From Desulfobacteraceae bacterium (lineage in GTDB: Bacteria; Desulfobacterota; Desulfobacteria; Desulfobacterales; Desulfosalsimonadaceae), in NCBI GenBank assembly GCA_021162325.1, contig JAGGYV010000310.1, forward strand, positions 1 through 11,838: a stretch of 11,838 nucleotides of DNA, in the 5' to 3' direction. Positions 1-7,207 of this stretch are shown here, piece after piece. Position 1 is the first letter of the stretch; every line of letters begins with the position of its first letter. Position numbers and translations under genes: made by a program. Below the pieces are notes generated by a model, which saw nothing but the letters and a program-made list of their open reading frames with translations, was not told where the DNA came from and did not search any database.

Positions 1-118
1 AATGTTGCCAGGCAGACTCCCTGTCTCCGGATGAAAGCGCATTTTGGGCAAGGTTTTTTTCAATCTGAAGGGCTTCTTCGCCGAAGCCGTTTTTTGGCCG
101 GGATTTGATGGGGGGCAT
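1..118 (-). CDS. 5' end of a divergent gene, function unknown (partial)
   Basis: Reading the minus strand from an ATG at 118-116 gives 39 open codons running off the left edge, starting MPPIKSRPKNGF. A GGGAG ribosome binding site lies at 127-131, about eight bases upstream of the ATG. The visible peptide is polar and lysine-rich at first (residues 1-10), then looks like an amphipathic helix (about 14-28, EEALQIEKNLAQNA). It shows no signal peptide and no motif I recognise. The gene diverges from the acyl-CoA operon, and such genes sometimes encode the regulator of their neighbour, but nothing visible here proves that. The start is well supported by the ribosome binding site and open frame; the product is unknown. 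Confidence 0.6.
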   Translation of the reverse strand, partial: MPPIKSRPKNGFGEEALQIEKNLAQNALSSGDRESAWQH

Positions 119-136
119 TTGTTTTTCTCCCAAATA

Positions 137-300
137 ATTCGGTAACTGCTCAATACGTCCGGGCGATGTAGCGGAGGCCTTCAGGCCGCCATAAAATCGT
201 TACCTTCAGGTCACGTGAAATGGAAGGCTGAAGCCTTCCGCTACATGGATGGTACAATAACTCACATTTTTCGTCCGGACTTATTGAGAAGCTGCCTAAT
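137..300. repeat. Nested palindromic element (MITE- or BIME-like)
   Basis: The outer arms 137-165 and 272-300 are inverted copies, 23 of 29 bases matching by hand alignment (for example CTCAATACGTCCGGGCG against the complement of CGTCCGGACTTATTGAG). Inside, TGTAGCGG (167-174) and CCGCTACA (238-245) bracket two hairpins. One is GGAGGCC-TTCA-GGCCGCC (173-190, one mismatch) and the other GGAAGGC-TGAA-GCCTTCC (222-239, perfect seven-base stem). The layout suggests a small non-autonomous element with REP-like inner hairpins. It lies just upstream of the divergent gene's ribosome binding site. Confidence 0.65.
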
Positions 301-341
301 TTGTTTATAAGCATTTGAACTAATTGATAAGTTATTTTCCG

Positions 342-377
342 ATACAGTGGTGATGCGTCACCATGAAAAGCTTTTTA
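342..377. repeat. Dispersed hairpin repeat, copy A
   Basis: This 36-base stretch matches 9687-9722 at 34 of 36 positions. It contains the hairpin TGGTGA-TGCG-TCACCA (348-363) followed by TGAAAAGCTTTTTA. The two copies differ once in the hairpin loop and once upstream of the stem. Similarity falls off abruptly after the TTTTTA, which marks the element boundary in this copy. Confidence 0.75.
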
Positions 378-417
378 TTAGAAGTTTAAGAAAATGTCTG
401 TATATTGTCAATGGAAA

Positions 418-452
418 TGTCCTTATTCGGACACGTCAATGTCCAAATAAGG
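418..452. promoter_or_regulatory. Operator-like array of three half-sites (candidate enhancer-binding-protein site)
   Basis: Three alternating half-sites, TGTCC (418-422), GGACA (429-433) and TGTCC (440-444), start exactly 11 bases apart, so they lie on one face of the helix. The first two form a perfect TGTCC-N6-GGACA palindrome. The last two form a longer one, CCTTATTCGGACA (421-433) against TGTCCAAATAAGG (440-452), 12 of 13 paired. The centre is roughly 105 bases upstream of the predicted sigma-54 start, which fits an upstream activating sequence. A weak T-run after it argues against a terminator. The binding protein is not identified. Confidence 0.55.
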
Positions 453-516
453 GCGCGGGTCGTTTGTGAAAATTATAATTTATATTAAAAATAGTATATT
501 ATATCTTTTTTAAAAG

Positions 517-532
517 TGGCATGCAGATTGCA
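517..532 (+). promoter_or_regulatory. Sigma-54 (-24/-12) promoter of the acyl-CoA operon
   Basis: TGGCATGCAGATTGCA matches the sigma-54 consensus TGGCACG-N4-TTGCW at every defined base except one (T for C). The GG and GC elements have the required spacing. Transcription would begin near 543, leaving a leader of about 97 bases before the SCP2 gene. An AT-rich stretch (about 469-514) separates the promoter from the upstream half-sites and could allow DNA bending. This implies an ATP-dependent enhancer-binding activator. No sigma-70 promoter of similar quality was seen upstream of the operon. Confidence 0.65.
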
Positions 533-639
533 ATCATAGTTAAGGCAGGTAATCAGTGTTTACAAAATAAACTGCTTGTATTCGTTCCTGGGCATCACGT
601 TTTTTAACCCGTGAACAAAACCAAAAAAAGGAGAACACG

Positions 640-1035
640 ATGAGCTTATTTAAAGACACCAATCATATGAATGCATTTTTAGAAGATCTCTGGAAGTACA
701 TTGTTTTTGAATCCGGCCTGGGCGAAAAAATGAAAGGAGATGGAACCAATCTCAAGTATATTATTTCCGATCCTGATGGATATCTTTTTATTGACCCGGA
801 TAACGTGATTACCGGCAAAGAGGCGAATAGAGACGCCGTGATTACCATGGAACTTTCCGGCGATACCATCATTCAATTCTGGACAAAACAGCTGTCTCTT
901 CCCGTTGCACTGGCAACCCGAAAGATTAAATCCAAGGGACCGATCCCCAAAGTATTAAAATTGCTGCCCGCATTAAAACCGGTATATGCAGTTTTTCCGG
1001 AATATTGCAAGAAGCATGATGTCCCCTTAAGTTAA
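640..1035 (+). CDS. SCP2 sterol-binding-domain protein
   Basis: A 131-residue soluble protein with no signal peptide or membrane segment, about the size of a single SCP2 domain. The family forms a hydrophobic tunnel that binds sterols, fatty acids or acyl-CoAs. Family-like features are the ITMELSGDTIIQFWTKQLS stretch (68-86) and the C-terminal ALATRKIKSKGPIPKVLKLL region (91-110) followed by aromatic and proline residues. The start is set by AGGAG at 629-633, six bases before the ATG. It is the first gene after the sigma-54 promoter and ends 55 bases before the CoA ligase. Its likely role is to bind or present a hydrophobic substrate or its CoA ester to the enzymes downstream. The family assignment is by sequence pattern; the ligand is unknown. 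Confidence 0.8.
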   Translation: MSLFKDTNHMNAFLEDLWKYIVFESGLGEKMKGDGTNLKYIISDPDGYLFIDPDNVITGKEANRDAVITMELSGDTIIQFWTKQLSLPVALATRKIKSKGPIPKVLKLLPALKPVYAVFPEYCKKHDVPLS

Positions 1036-1090
1036 ACCAAACAGAAACTGTTTTTTTTAAAAAATATTAAACATTGAAAGGGGAAGGAAA

Positions 1091-2698
1091 ATGGCTGAAT
1101 GCAAAATTCCCGGGCACATTGCATATGAGTTGGATTGCAAAGTGGAAAATACCCCGGATTTTAATATTGTGACATTTGAAAACGGTGATTTTGCGGATGA
1201 GGCGTTGACCTATAGCGATATTGTCATCCATGGCCGGAAAATAGCCCAACAGTTGATCAAGGCGAATATTGGGAAAGGGGATACATTTGCATTGCTGATG
1301 CGGAATCATCCGGAATTTTTATATGCGATGTATGCGGCGACAATGATCGGTGCGGTGATGGTACCGATCGATCCGCGTGTGAAGGGGGATCGATTGAAAT
1401 ATGTGCTGACCGATTCCAAAGCAAAAGGGATTTTTTTCACCAGTGAATTTATGGACAATGTAACAGCTGTGCTTTCCGATTTGCCGGATATCAACGTGCT
1501 GGGTGTTGCGTATAAAGAAGGAATGAATGTTGCCGTCAATGATCGGTTTGCTTCATTAAATGAAGTTTATAAAGGACCGGAAGTTTCTCCGCCCGACAAC
1601 CGAAACGATGAAATCGCGATTCCCCTTGAAATTATCTATACATCCGGTACCACCGGTGATCCTAAAGGGGTCGTTCTTAAAGGTTCCCGTCTTGCTCCGT
1701 TTTCCATGCTCGCCCAGTTTGTCTGGCAGTACACAGCTGAAGACAAACTCTATACCGGTTTGTCCCTGACCCATGGCAATGCTCAGGCAGTCACTTTATT
1801 GCCGTCTTTGATGCTTTCCATTCCATCTGTTATCAGTTCAAAATTTACCAAAAGCCGGATCTGGGATATTTGCAGAAAGTACGGGTGTACCTCTTTTTCT
1901 TTGCTGGGCGGTATGATGATGGGAATTTACAGTGAGCCGCCAAAGCCGGATGACGCAGATAACCCGGTGCGGCTGGTACTCAGCGCCGGAACACCGCACG
2001 CAATCTGGGAAGATTTTGAACGACGGTATAATGTAATGATCCACGAGTGGTATGGCGCGGTAGAAGGCGGGTTTGCTCATAAGCCGCCGGGTGTCGGTCC
2101 TATTGGTTCGTTTGGAAAACCGCTTGAAGGGCTTATGGAAATGAAGGTGGTTGATAAAAGCGGCGATGAATGTCCGCCGGGTGACACCGGAGAAATCATT
2201 TTCAGAATGGTGGGTCAGGAAACGGAAGTCGAATATCTGGGAAAGCAAAAGGCATCTGAAGAAAAAACACGCGGCGGATGGCTGCGTACCGGAGATATGG
2301 GCCACACTGACGACGCCGGCTGGTTTTTCTTTGATTATCGGGCGGGGGGCGGTTTGCGAAGGGCCGGGGATTTTATTCAGCCCCAGTATGTGGAGGCCGG
2401 CATCGCCATTCATCCGGATGTCAGTGACGTCTGTGTTTATGGGATTCCGGCAGCCTCAGGCGCGCCCGGGGAAAGTGATCTGGTGGCGGCCGTGGTTCCT
2501 ATGAATGGGCAGCCCATTGATCCTAAATCCATTTTTATGCATTGCAGAGAAAAACTGGAAGGAAATGCTGTACCGTCATATCTTCAGCTGGTCAATGCCA
2601 TTCCCAAATCCGCATCGGAAAAAAACCTGGACCGGTTGCTGAAAGATGATTTTTCAAAAGATGCGGATAATGTCCATGCGTTTGAAGATTTTAAATAA
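1091..2698 (+). CDS. Acyl-CoA synthetase (AMP-forming), CaiC/FadD-like
   Basis: This 535-residue protein belongs to the adenylate-forming ANL superfamily and should convert a carboxylate, ATP and CoA to acyl-CoA, AMP and PPi in the cytoplasm. The phosphate-binding A3 motif is at 181-198 (IIYTSGTTGDPKGVVLKG). The A5 motif YGAVEGG is at 321-327 and LRTGDMG at 398-404. The hinge region follows at about 416-436 (DYRAGGG and then AGDFIQP), and the adenylation lysine is probably K511 in IPKSASEKNLDR. The A8 region carries GDFIQPQYVE where many relatives have GxNIxPxEIE, and the glycine usually before the catalytic lysine is Glu. A GGGGAAGG-type ribosome binding site precedes the ATG. It resembles crotonobetaine/carnitine-CoA ligases and long-chain or steroid-acid ligases; the substrate cannot be read from sequence. 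It probably starts the pathway. Confidence 0.88.
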   Translation: MAECKIPGHIAYELDCKVENTPDFNIVTFENGDFADEALTYSDIVIHGRKIAQQLIKANIGKGDTFALLMRNHPEFLYAMYAATMIGAVMVPIDPRVKGDRLKYVLTDSKAKGIFFTSEFMDNVTAVLSDLPDINVLGVAYKEGMNVAVNDRFASLNEVYKGPEVSPPDNRNDEIAIPLEIIYTSGTTGDPKGVVLKGSRLAPFSMLAQFVWQYTAEDKLYTGLSLTHGNAQAVTLLPSLMLSIPSVISSKFTKSRIWDICRKYGCTSFSLLGGMMMGIYSEPPKPDDADNPVRLVLSAGTPHAIWEDFERRYNVMIHEWYGAVEGGFAHKPPGVGPIGSFGKPLEGLMEMKVVDKSGDECPPGDTGEIIFRMVGQETEVEYLGKQKASEEKTRGGWLRTGDMGHTDDAGWFFFDYRAGGGLRRAGDFIQPQYVEAGIAIHPDVSDVCVYGIPAASGAPGESDLVAAVVPMNGQPIDPKSIFMHCREKLEGNAVPSYLQLVNAIPKSASEKNLDRLLKDDFSKDADNVHAFEDFK

Positions 2699-2744
2699 AT
2701 CAGCAGAGATGGCACTGAAAACCTAACCCGGATAAACCGGAAAA

Positions 2745-2888
2745 GTGCCTTAAGTGAACTAAAGTTTGAAGTGAGCTAAAGTTATGGTTAATGCCTTCGG
2801 CATTGTCAATTTTATATATTAAAAATGATCGCGTGTTTAGCGCAGTCCATAACTTTAGGCACTTTAGATCACTTTAGTCATTTCACAC
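2745..2888. repeat. Large imperfect inverted repeat rich in CTAAAGT/ACTTTAG motifs
   Basis: Arms 2745-2787 and 2847-2888 are complementary with scattered mismatches. The inner ends match exactly as CTAAAGTTATGG against CCATAACTTTAG. Each arm is itself built from short repeats: CTAAAGTT occurs twice, 17 bases apart, in the left arm, and CTTTAG three times in the right. A small hairpin AATGCC-TTC-GGCATT (2790-2804) sits in the loop. The element fills most of the 2699-2959 gap between the CoA ligase and the DUF2148 genes. It looks like an intergenic mobile palindrome; as RNA it could act as an mRNA processing or stability structure. Confidence 0.65.
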
Positions 2889-2959
2889 TTTTTGAGTTTT
2901 GAAATATTTTGTTATGAAATGCAAAAAATAGAACTTAGAAACTAAAAGGAGTGAAGCAG

Positions 2960-3784
2960 ATGAAAAAATATGTGGAAGATCTTAATTTCCAAGGCGAAGA
3001 ATTCATAGGAGAGTGGACGCCCTGGTCGCCCCAGGATATCCGTCGCAAAAAATGTGTTCTGGAGGCGGCACGACTGATGGTTGATTCCGCCTTTACCGCG
3101 CCATGTGCCGGTGGGGTGCCGTCATTGGAGGCCCATATTGTCTATGGACAGGAAGAACTTGAAGCCCTTGCCCGCAAAATTGAAGAAATCGCCCATACCA
3201 ATGAGTCCTGGAAGGAACCGTTTTTATATGAAGCGGTCATGGTCCGGGATTCGGATGTGATCATTTTTCTGGGCAATACAAGATGCCATGAAACCCCCCT
3301 GGATGCCGGCTGCGGGATGTGCGGCGGGACCCTGGACTGCGGATATTTTTACGAGAAAAAAACAACCAAACACGGATTGGTTGATATTACCGACCGGTCA
3401 TCTGATAAAATGATCGATGGTCCGCTGTGTACCGCTCGAGTGGGTGATCTGGGGTATGCGGTGGGAAGCGCACTCTGGACGGCTGCTACATTGATGGTTG
3501 ATGCCCGCCCGTTTGCCAGCATCGGTATGGCAGGCCAGAAAATGGGGTATTGTCCCAAATCCGGTATGGTGGTCGGTGTTCCTGTGGCGGCCAAGGCGAA
3601 AAATCCCTATGTGGATGTGAACGTCGATTACCACCTCATCAATATGGATAAGGCGCTGGATAATACCCGAAAGATTTATCAGACTTCCCGGATTATCAGG
3701 GGGTTTGATTATCGGAAATGGATTCCAAAACCGAAAAAGCCAGAAGATTCACAGACAGATGGGCCGGAAGGAGGCGACGAATAA
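2960..3784 (+). CDS. DUF2148 iron-sulfur (ferredoxin-domain) protein, subunit A
   Basis: A 274-residue protein. I place the start at the ATG 2960 because AGGAG (2947-2951) lies eight bases upstream; an in-frame GTG at 2951 overlaps that site. The central part has the DUF2148 pattern: a cysteine cluster C118-x2-C121-x5-C127, then C157 in DGPLC, then GDLGYAVGSALWTA (162-175), VDAR and VGVPVAAKAKNPY. These cysteines could hold a 4Fe-4S cluster; C109 is an extra candidate. The family is annotated as ferredoxin-domain but its function is not established. Residues 1-60 and the charged proline-rich tail (about 255-274) lie outside the core. It is translationally coupled to a second DUF2148 gene and precedes an acyl-CoA dehydrogenase, suggesting redox or electron-transfer work on acyl-CoA intermediates. 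Confidence 0.78.
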   Translation: MKKYVEDLNFQGEEFIGEWTPWSPQDIRRKKCVLEAARLMVDSAFTAPCAGGVPSLEAHIVYGQEELEALARKIEEIAHTNESWKEPFLYEAVMVRDSDVIIFLGNTRCHETPLDAGCGMCGGTLDCGYFYEKKTTKHGLVDITDRSSDKMIDGPLCTARVGDLGYAVGSALWTAATLMVDARPFASIGMAGQKMGYCPKSGMVVGVPVAAKAKNPYVDVNVDYHLINMDKALDNTRKIYQTSRIIRGFDYRKWIPKPKKPEDSQTDGPEGGDE

Positions 3785-4617
3785 TGGGACATTTAATGGG
3801 AAAAGAATATTGCCTGGACCATCTGGTTGAAGTGGCAAAAAGTATTGTGCTGGCCATCCACAAGGCACCTCAGATCACCGGAAAAACAAAGATTGAAGCG
3901 GAAATTATCTGGGGGGAAGACTTAGAGCCGATCCTTGATGTCATGGAGCCGGTGGGCAAAGTCATGCGATATGTGCAGTGGGATTATGAAACCATTAAAA
4001 ACTGCTATGATAAGGGGGAATCACCGGTTATTATTGCGATTGGTGGAAAAGTCAGCAAATCAAACCTGAACTGGAATTGCGGTGCCTGCGGATTTAATAC
4101 CTGTAAGGAATTTAATGCATACAGCAAGGAATATAAAGGCGGCGGCCAGCTGGGTGGACCAAGCTGTAACTGGAAAATTCTCGATTGGGCCATGGCTTGC
4201 GACTGGGCATGTGCGTCGGCCTGGCAATACCGGGTGGACAATCGGATTATGGGGTCTGTGGGGTTTGCTTTAAATGCGCTGGGGTTTATGCCGGACATGG
4301 ATGCCAAGCTGGGTCTGGCCCTGGGGCCGCCCCGGGATATGGTCTATTATAATCGTGATGAAATGCATAAGAGCATGTCTTATGAAATGGATAAAAAGGA
4401 TATGGTAAATTGTGTACCGAACATGTTTACCGCATTTCCGGGTGGCGGAACGCCGATGTACAAAACCAAAGACGACTGGTGGGCACCCCCGGAATTTATG
4501 GGTGTCGGATACTCGGAAGAAGTCATGGAAGCATATCAACAGGTTCTTTTTGAACAGGTACCGGAGATGGTTGTCAAACATGCAGACAAGATTGCTGAAA
4601 GATATAAGAAGAAATAG
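3784..4617 (+). CDS. DUF2148 iron-sulfur (ferredoxin-domain) protein, subunit B
   Basis: A 277-residue protein whose ATG at 3784 overlaps the previous stop in a TAATG junction. AAGGAGG (3768-3774) is well placed, so the longer reading from 3718 is rejected. The cluster motif is C99-x2-C102-x4-C107 (NCGACGFNTC) with C128 in GGPSC. This resembles the CGxCGxxxC site of DUF2148 and of small 4Fe-4S domains in corrinoid proteins. Further cysteines C139 and C143 lie in an unusual ACDWACASAW stretch. VDNRIMGSVGFALNALGF (151-168) corresponds to the VDAR...GMAGQKMGY region of subunit A, so the two are diverged paralogues. About 90 C-terminal residues (188-277), rich in Met, Tyr and Trp, have no counterpart I recognise. 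The coupling suggests equimolar synthesis and probably a heteromeric complex. Confidence 0.78.
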   Translation: MGHLMGKEYCLDHLVEVAKSIVLAIHKAPQITGKTKIEAEIIWGEDLEPILDVMEPVGKVMRYVQWDYETIKNCYDKGESPVIIAIGGKVSKSNLNWNCGACGFNTCKEFNAYSKEYKGGGQLGGPSCNWKILDWAMACDWACASAWQYRVDNRIMGSVGFALNALGFMPDMDAKLGLALGPPRDMVYYNRDEMHKSMSYEMDKKDMVNCVPNMFTAFPGGGTPMYKTKDDWWAPPEFMGVGYSEEVMEAYQQVLFEQVPEMVVKHADKIAERYKKK

Positions 4618-4709
4618 GAGTTTAGGTAGAAGGCTGAAGGTGGAAAGAAAATCAGCGATTCAATTATTTAAAATTGACACGATAAACTGAAAAATAAAGG
4701 GGTAGACAT

Positions 4710-5954
4710 ATGGACTTTTTGGATTTGGATATAAATCTGTCAAAAGAAGACATCATGCTCAAAGAAAATGCCAATGAGTTTGCCAGAAAAGTAATGCGGC
4801 CCATTGCCAAAGAGCTGGATGAAATGACACCGGAGCAGGTAATCGCCAAAGATTCACCGTTCTGGACATTTATGAAAAAAGCGTATGGGTTGGGGTATCA
4901 TTCAATTTTAATTCCGGATGCATATGGCGGGATGGGACTGAGTCCGTTGCAGCAGGCGATTGTCTATGAAGAACTTGCATGGGGAAGTGTCGGGCTGACC
5001 ATTGCACTGGGGGTTGCCAGTTTTCCGGCATTTGGCGCTGCCATGGTGCCGGAAGAAACCATGATTGATGAAATACTGGTGCCGTTTTGTGAAAACACGG
5101 ATGCCACGTTTATCGGGTGCTGGGGAATTACGGAACCGGATCACGGATCAGACACCCTGATGCCGGACCACCCCAGTTTCAAAAATCCGGATATTCTTTC
5201 CCAGTGTATTGCCACGCCGGATGGCGATGATTTTATTTTAAACGGGCAGAAATCCGCATGGGTATCGAACGGGACCATCGCAACGCATTGCGCATTGTTT
5301 TGTCAGATTGATAAATCCATGGGGCATGCCGGCGGTGGGATTTTTGCCATACCGCTGGATCTGCCGGGTGTTAAAAAAGGAGCGGCTTTGGATAAAATCG
5401 GCCAGCGGGATCTAAACCAGGGGGAAATTTTTTTTGACAATGTCCGGGTGCCGGGAAAATACCTGATTGCCGGGCCGGAAGCCTATGAGGGGTTGCTTGA
5501 AATTGTATTGTCGGCAACCACCTGTTTGATGGGTGTGTTCGGTACCGGTGTGGCCCGGGCGGCGTTTGAAGAGGCGTTAAGCTATGCCAAGACCCGAGTC
5601 CAGGGCGGCAAGCCCTTGATCGAATATACCGCCATACAGACCAAGCTGTTTCATATGTTAACAAAAGTTGAAACCAGCCGGGCCATCAGCCGGTCTGTGT
5701 TTGTATATAATCAGAACACGTCAACGCCGGCGGAAGAATATTCGATCATGGCGAAAGTCCATGGTACCCAGGCGGCTTTTGATGTGGCAAATGACGCGAT
5801 TCAAATTTTCGGCGGAAACGGCCTGACCAAGGAATATCTGATTGAAAAATTATTCCGGGATGCCCGCGCCATGCTGATTGAAGACGGGTCCAATGACAGT
5901 CTGGCAGTTGCCGCAGGGCATAAGATTATTCAGACGTATCCGAGAAAGGATTAA
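4710..5954 (+). CDS. Acyl-CoA dehydrogenase with Asp at the catalytic Glu position
   Basis: This 414-residue FAD enzyme should introduce an alpha,beta double bond in an acyl-CoA and pass electrons to a carrier such as ETF. An N-terminal helical domain (about 13-130) is followed by the beta domain with TEPDHGSD (141-148) and FILNGQKSAWVSNG. The C-terminal helical domain contains FGGNGLTKEY (367-376) and RDARAMLIEDGSND (383-396). Aligned without gaps to the medium-chain dehydrogenase pattern FGGNG...RDAK...IYEGT, the usual catalytic Glu falls on Asp392, with Glu391 replacing the preceding Tyr. A short insert after TEPDHGSDT (about 150-168) is also unlike typical relatives. AAAGGGG precedes the ATG, and the gene ends two bases before the thiolase. 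The family is certain; substrate and catalytic base are not. Confidence 0.9.
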   Translation: MDFLDLDINLSKEDIMLKENANEFARKVMRPIAKELDEMTPEQVIAKDSPFWTFMKKAYGLGYHSILIPDAYGGMGLSPLQQAIVYEELAWGSVGLTIALGVASFPAFGAAMVPEETMIDEILVPFCENTDATFIGCWGITEPDHGSDTLMPDHPSFKNPDILSQCIATPDGDDFILNGQKSAWVSNGTIATHCALFCQIDKSMGHAGGGIFAIPLDLPGVKKGAALDKIGQRDLNQGEIFFDNVRVPGKYLIAGPEAYEGLLEIVLSATTCLMGVFGTGVARAAFEEALSYAKTRVQGGKPLIEYTAIQTKLFHMLTKVETSRAISRSVFVYNQNTSTPAEEYSIMAKVHGTQAAFDVANDAIQIFGGNGLTKEYLIEKLFRDARAMLIEDGSNDSLAVAAGHKIIQTYPRKD

Positions 5955-5956
5955 TA

Positions 5957-7195
5957 ATGAACAACGTATATATCATCGGGCTCGGTATGCTCCGGTTTAA
6001 CAAATATCCGGACAAGAATGTTCGGGGCATGGCGCATGAAGTAATTCATCAATCATTAGAAGATGCCGGGCTGGGAAAAGAAGATTTACAGGCGGCCTTT
6101 TTTTCAAACACGTTTTGGGGAATGTTTTCCAACCAGCATTCCATCCGTGGGCAGGTGGCATTAAGGTCCATGGGAATCGGATCTATTCCGGTCACCAATG
6201 TGGAAAATGCCTGCGCCGGTGCATCTACAGCCCTTCACCTGGCGTATACCGGTGTTCGGGCCGGGATGTATGAAGTGGCTTTGGCTGTGGGATCTGAAAA
6301 AATCACGGACCCGGATAAAATGAAATCCTTGTCTGCCTATGCGACCTGTATGGATGTGGACAATTTTGGAGAGCAGCTCAAAATGATGGAAAAGGCCAAT
6401 GAATTGTTTGCCGTCGACATTCCTGAAGGACAGACGCCGCCCGGAGAGGGCCGGAGCATATTCATGGACGCTTATGCCATGGGCGCACGCTGGCATATGA
6501 ACAAGTATGGTTCCACCCAGCATCAGCTGGCAACAATTTGCGCAAAGAATCATTTTCACGGGTCCCTTAATCCCATGGCCCAGTACCAGATGGATATGAG
6601 TGTGGAAGACGTGATGAATGACAAGCCGATTGCCTATCCATTGACTCGGGCTATGTGCGCGCCGGTAGGCGATGGCGCAGCTGCCGCCATTGTCTGTTCG
6701 GAAGAATATCTGAAGAAACTGATCAATGCCCGTCCGGTAAAAATCCGGGCGTCCGTTCTCGGTTCCGGGGCAGACAGGGATTTTGACGGAGAAGATATTG
6801 GTGAACGCCTGGTCAAACAGGCTTATGATATGGCCGGTGTCGAGCCGACGGATATCAGCCTGGCGGAACTCCACGATGCGACAGCATATGGTGAACTTCA
6901 CCAGACAGAAGCCATGGGGTTTTGTCCCATGGGCGAAGGCGGTCCTCATGCGGAAACCGGTGCCACCAAACTGGGCGGAAAACAGCCGGTGAACACGAGT
7001 GGCGGTCTGGAATGCCGCGGTCATCCCATCGGTGCATCCGGCCTGGCCCAGATCTATGAACTCGGCCTTCAGTTAAGGGGAGATGCTGGAAAACGTCAGG
7101 TGGAAGACGCCCGCCTGGGTCTTGCAGAAAATGGCGGCGGCAACATTGGCATGGAAGAGGCTGCCATGTGTATTCATATTCTGGAAAAAGTATAA
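5957..7195 (+). CDS. SCP-x-type thiolase (acetyl-/propionyl-CoA releasing)
   Basis: A 412-residue thiolase-superfamily protein of the SCP-x/lipid-transfer type rather than the FadA type. These enzymes cleave 3-oxoacyl-CoA, often branched or sterol-derived, with CoA. The probable nucleophile is Cys86 in NVENACAGASTA. His306 in ELHDATAYGE replaces the NEAF motif of classical thiolases, and the GHP motif is at 355-357 within ECRGHPIGASG. The C-terminus reads AENGGGNIGMEE rather than the usual CxGGG; Cys405 follows in MCIHIL. There is no fused SCP2 domain; the separate SCP2 protein is the first gene of the same cluster. The ribosome binding site AAAGGA lies inside the end of the dehydrogenase gene, so the two are co-translated. 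A non-decarboxylating synthase-like role is possible but less likely in this context. Confidence 0.88.
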   Translation: MNNVYIIGLGMLRFNKYPDKNVRGMAHEVIHQSLEDAGLGKEDLQAAFFSNTFWGMFSNQHSIRGQVALRSMGIGSIPVTNVENACAGASTALHLAYTGVRAGMYEVALAVGSEKITDPDKMKSLSAYATCMDVDNFGEQLKMMEKANELFAVDIPEGQTPPGEGRSIFMDAYAMGARWHMNKYGSTQHQLATICAKNHFHGSLNPMAQYQMDMSVEDVMNDKPIAYPLTRAMCAPVGDGAAAAIVCSEEYLKKLINARPVKIRASVLGSGADRDFDGEDIGERLVKQAYDMAGVEPTDISLAELHDATAYGELHQTEAMGFCPMGEGGPHAETGATKLGGKQPVNTSGGLECRGHPIGASGLAQIYELGLQLRGDAGKRQVEDARLGLAENGGGNIGMEEAAMCIHILEKV

Positions 7196-7207
7196 AAAAT
7201 TGCGCCT

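Noticed and set aside
137..300. CRISPR array
   Set aside because: The repeats are inverted hairpins without regularly spaced direct repeats and unique spacers; no cas gene is present anywhere in the window.
1838..2413. 191-codon minus-strand frame inside the CoA ligase gene
   Set aside because: It is antisense to a clear adenylate-forming enzyme and shows no domain or ribosome binding site; the same applies to the long antisense frame at 6161-7024 in the thiolase gene.
2951..2959. GTG start for the first DUF2148 protein
   Set aside because: The GTG overlaps the AGGAG ribosome binding site that serves the ATG at 2960.
3718..3783. Longer N-terminus for the second DUF2148 protein
   Set aside because: It would overlap the first DUF2148 gene by 66 bases, while the ATG at 3784 has AAGGAGG nine bases upstream and a TAATG junction.
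4674..4700. TTGACA promoter-like hexamer before the acyl-CoA dehydrogenase
   Set aside because: The -35-like TTGACA at 4674-4679 has no acceptable -10 at 16-18 bases; the position falls on the AAAGGGG ribosome binding site.
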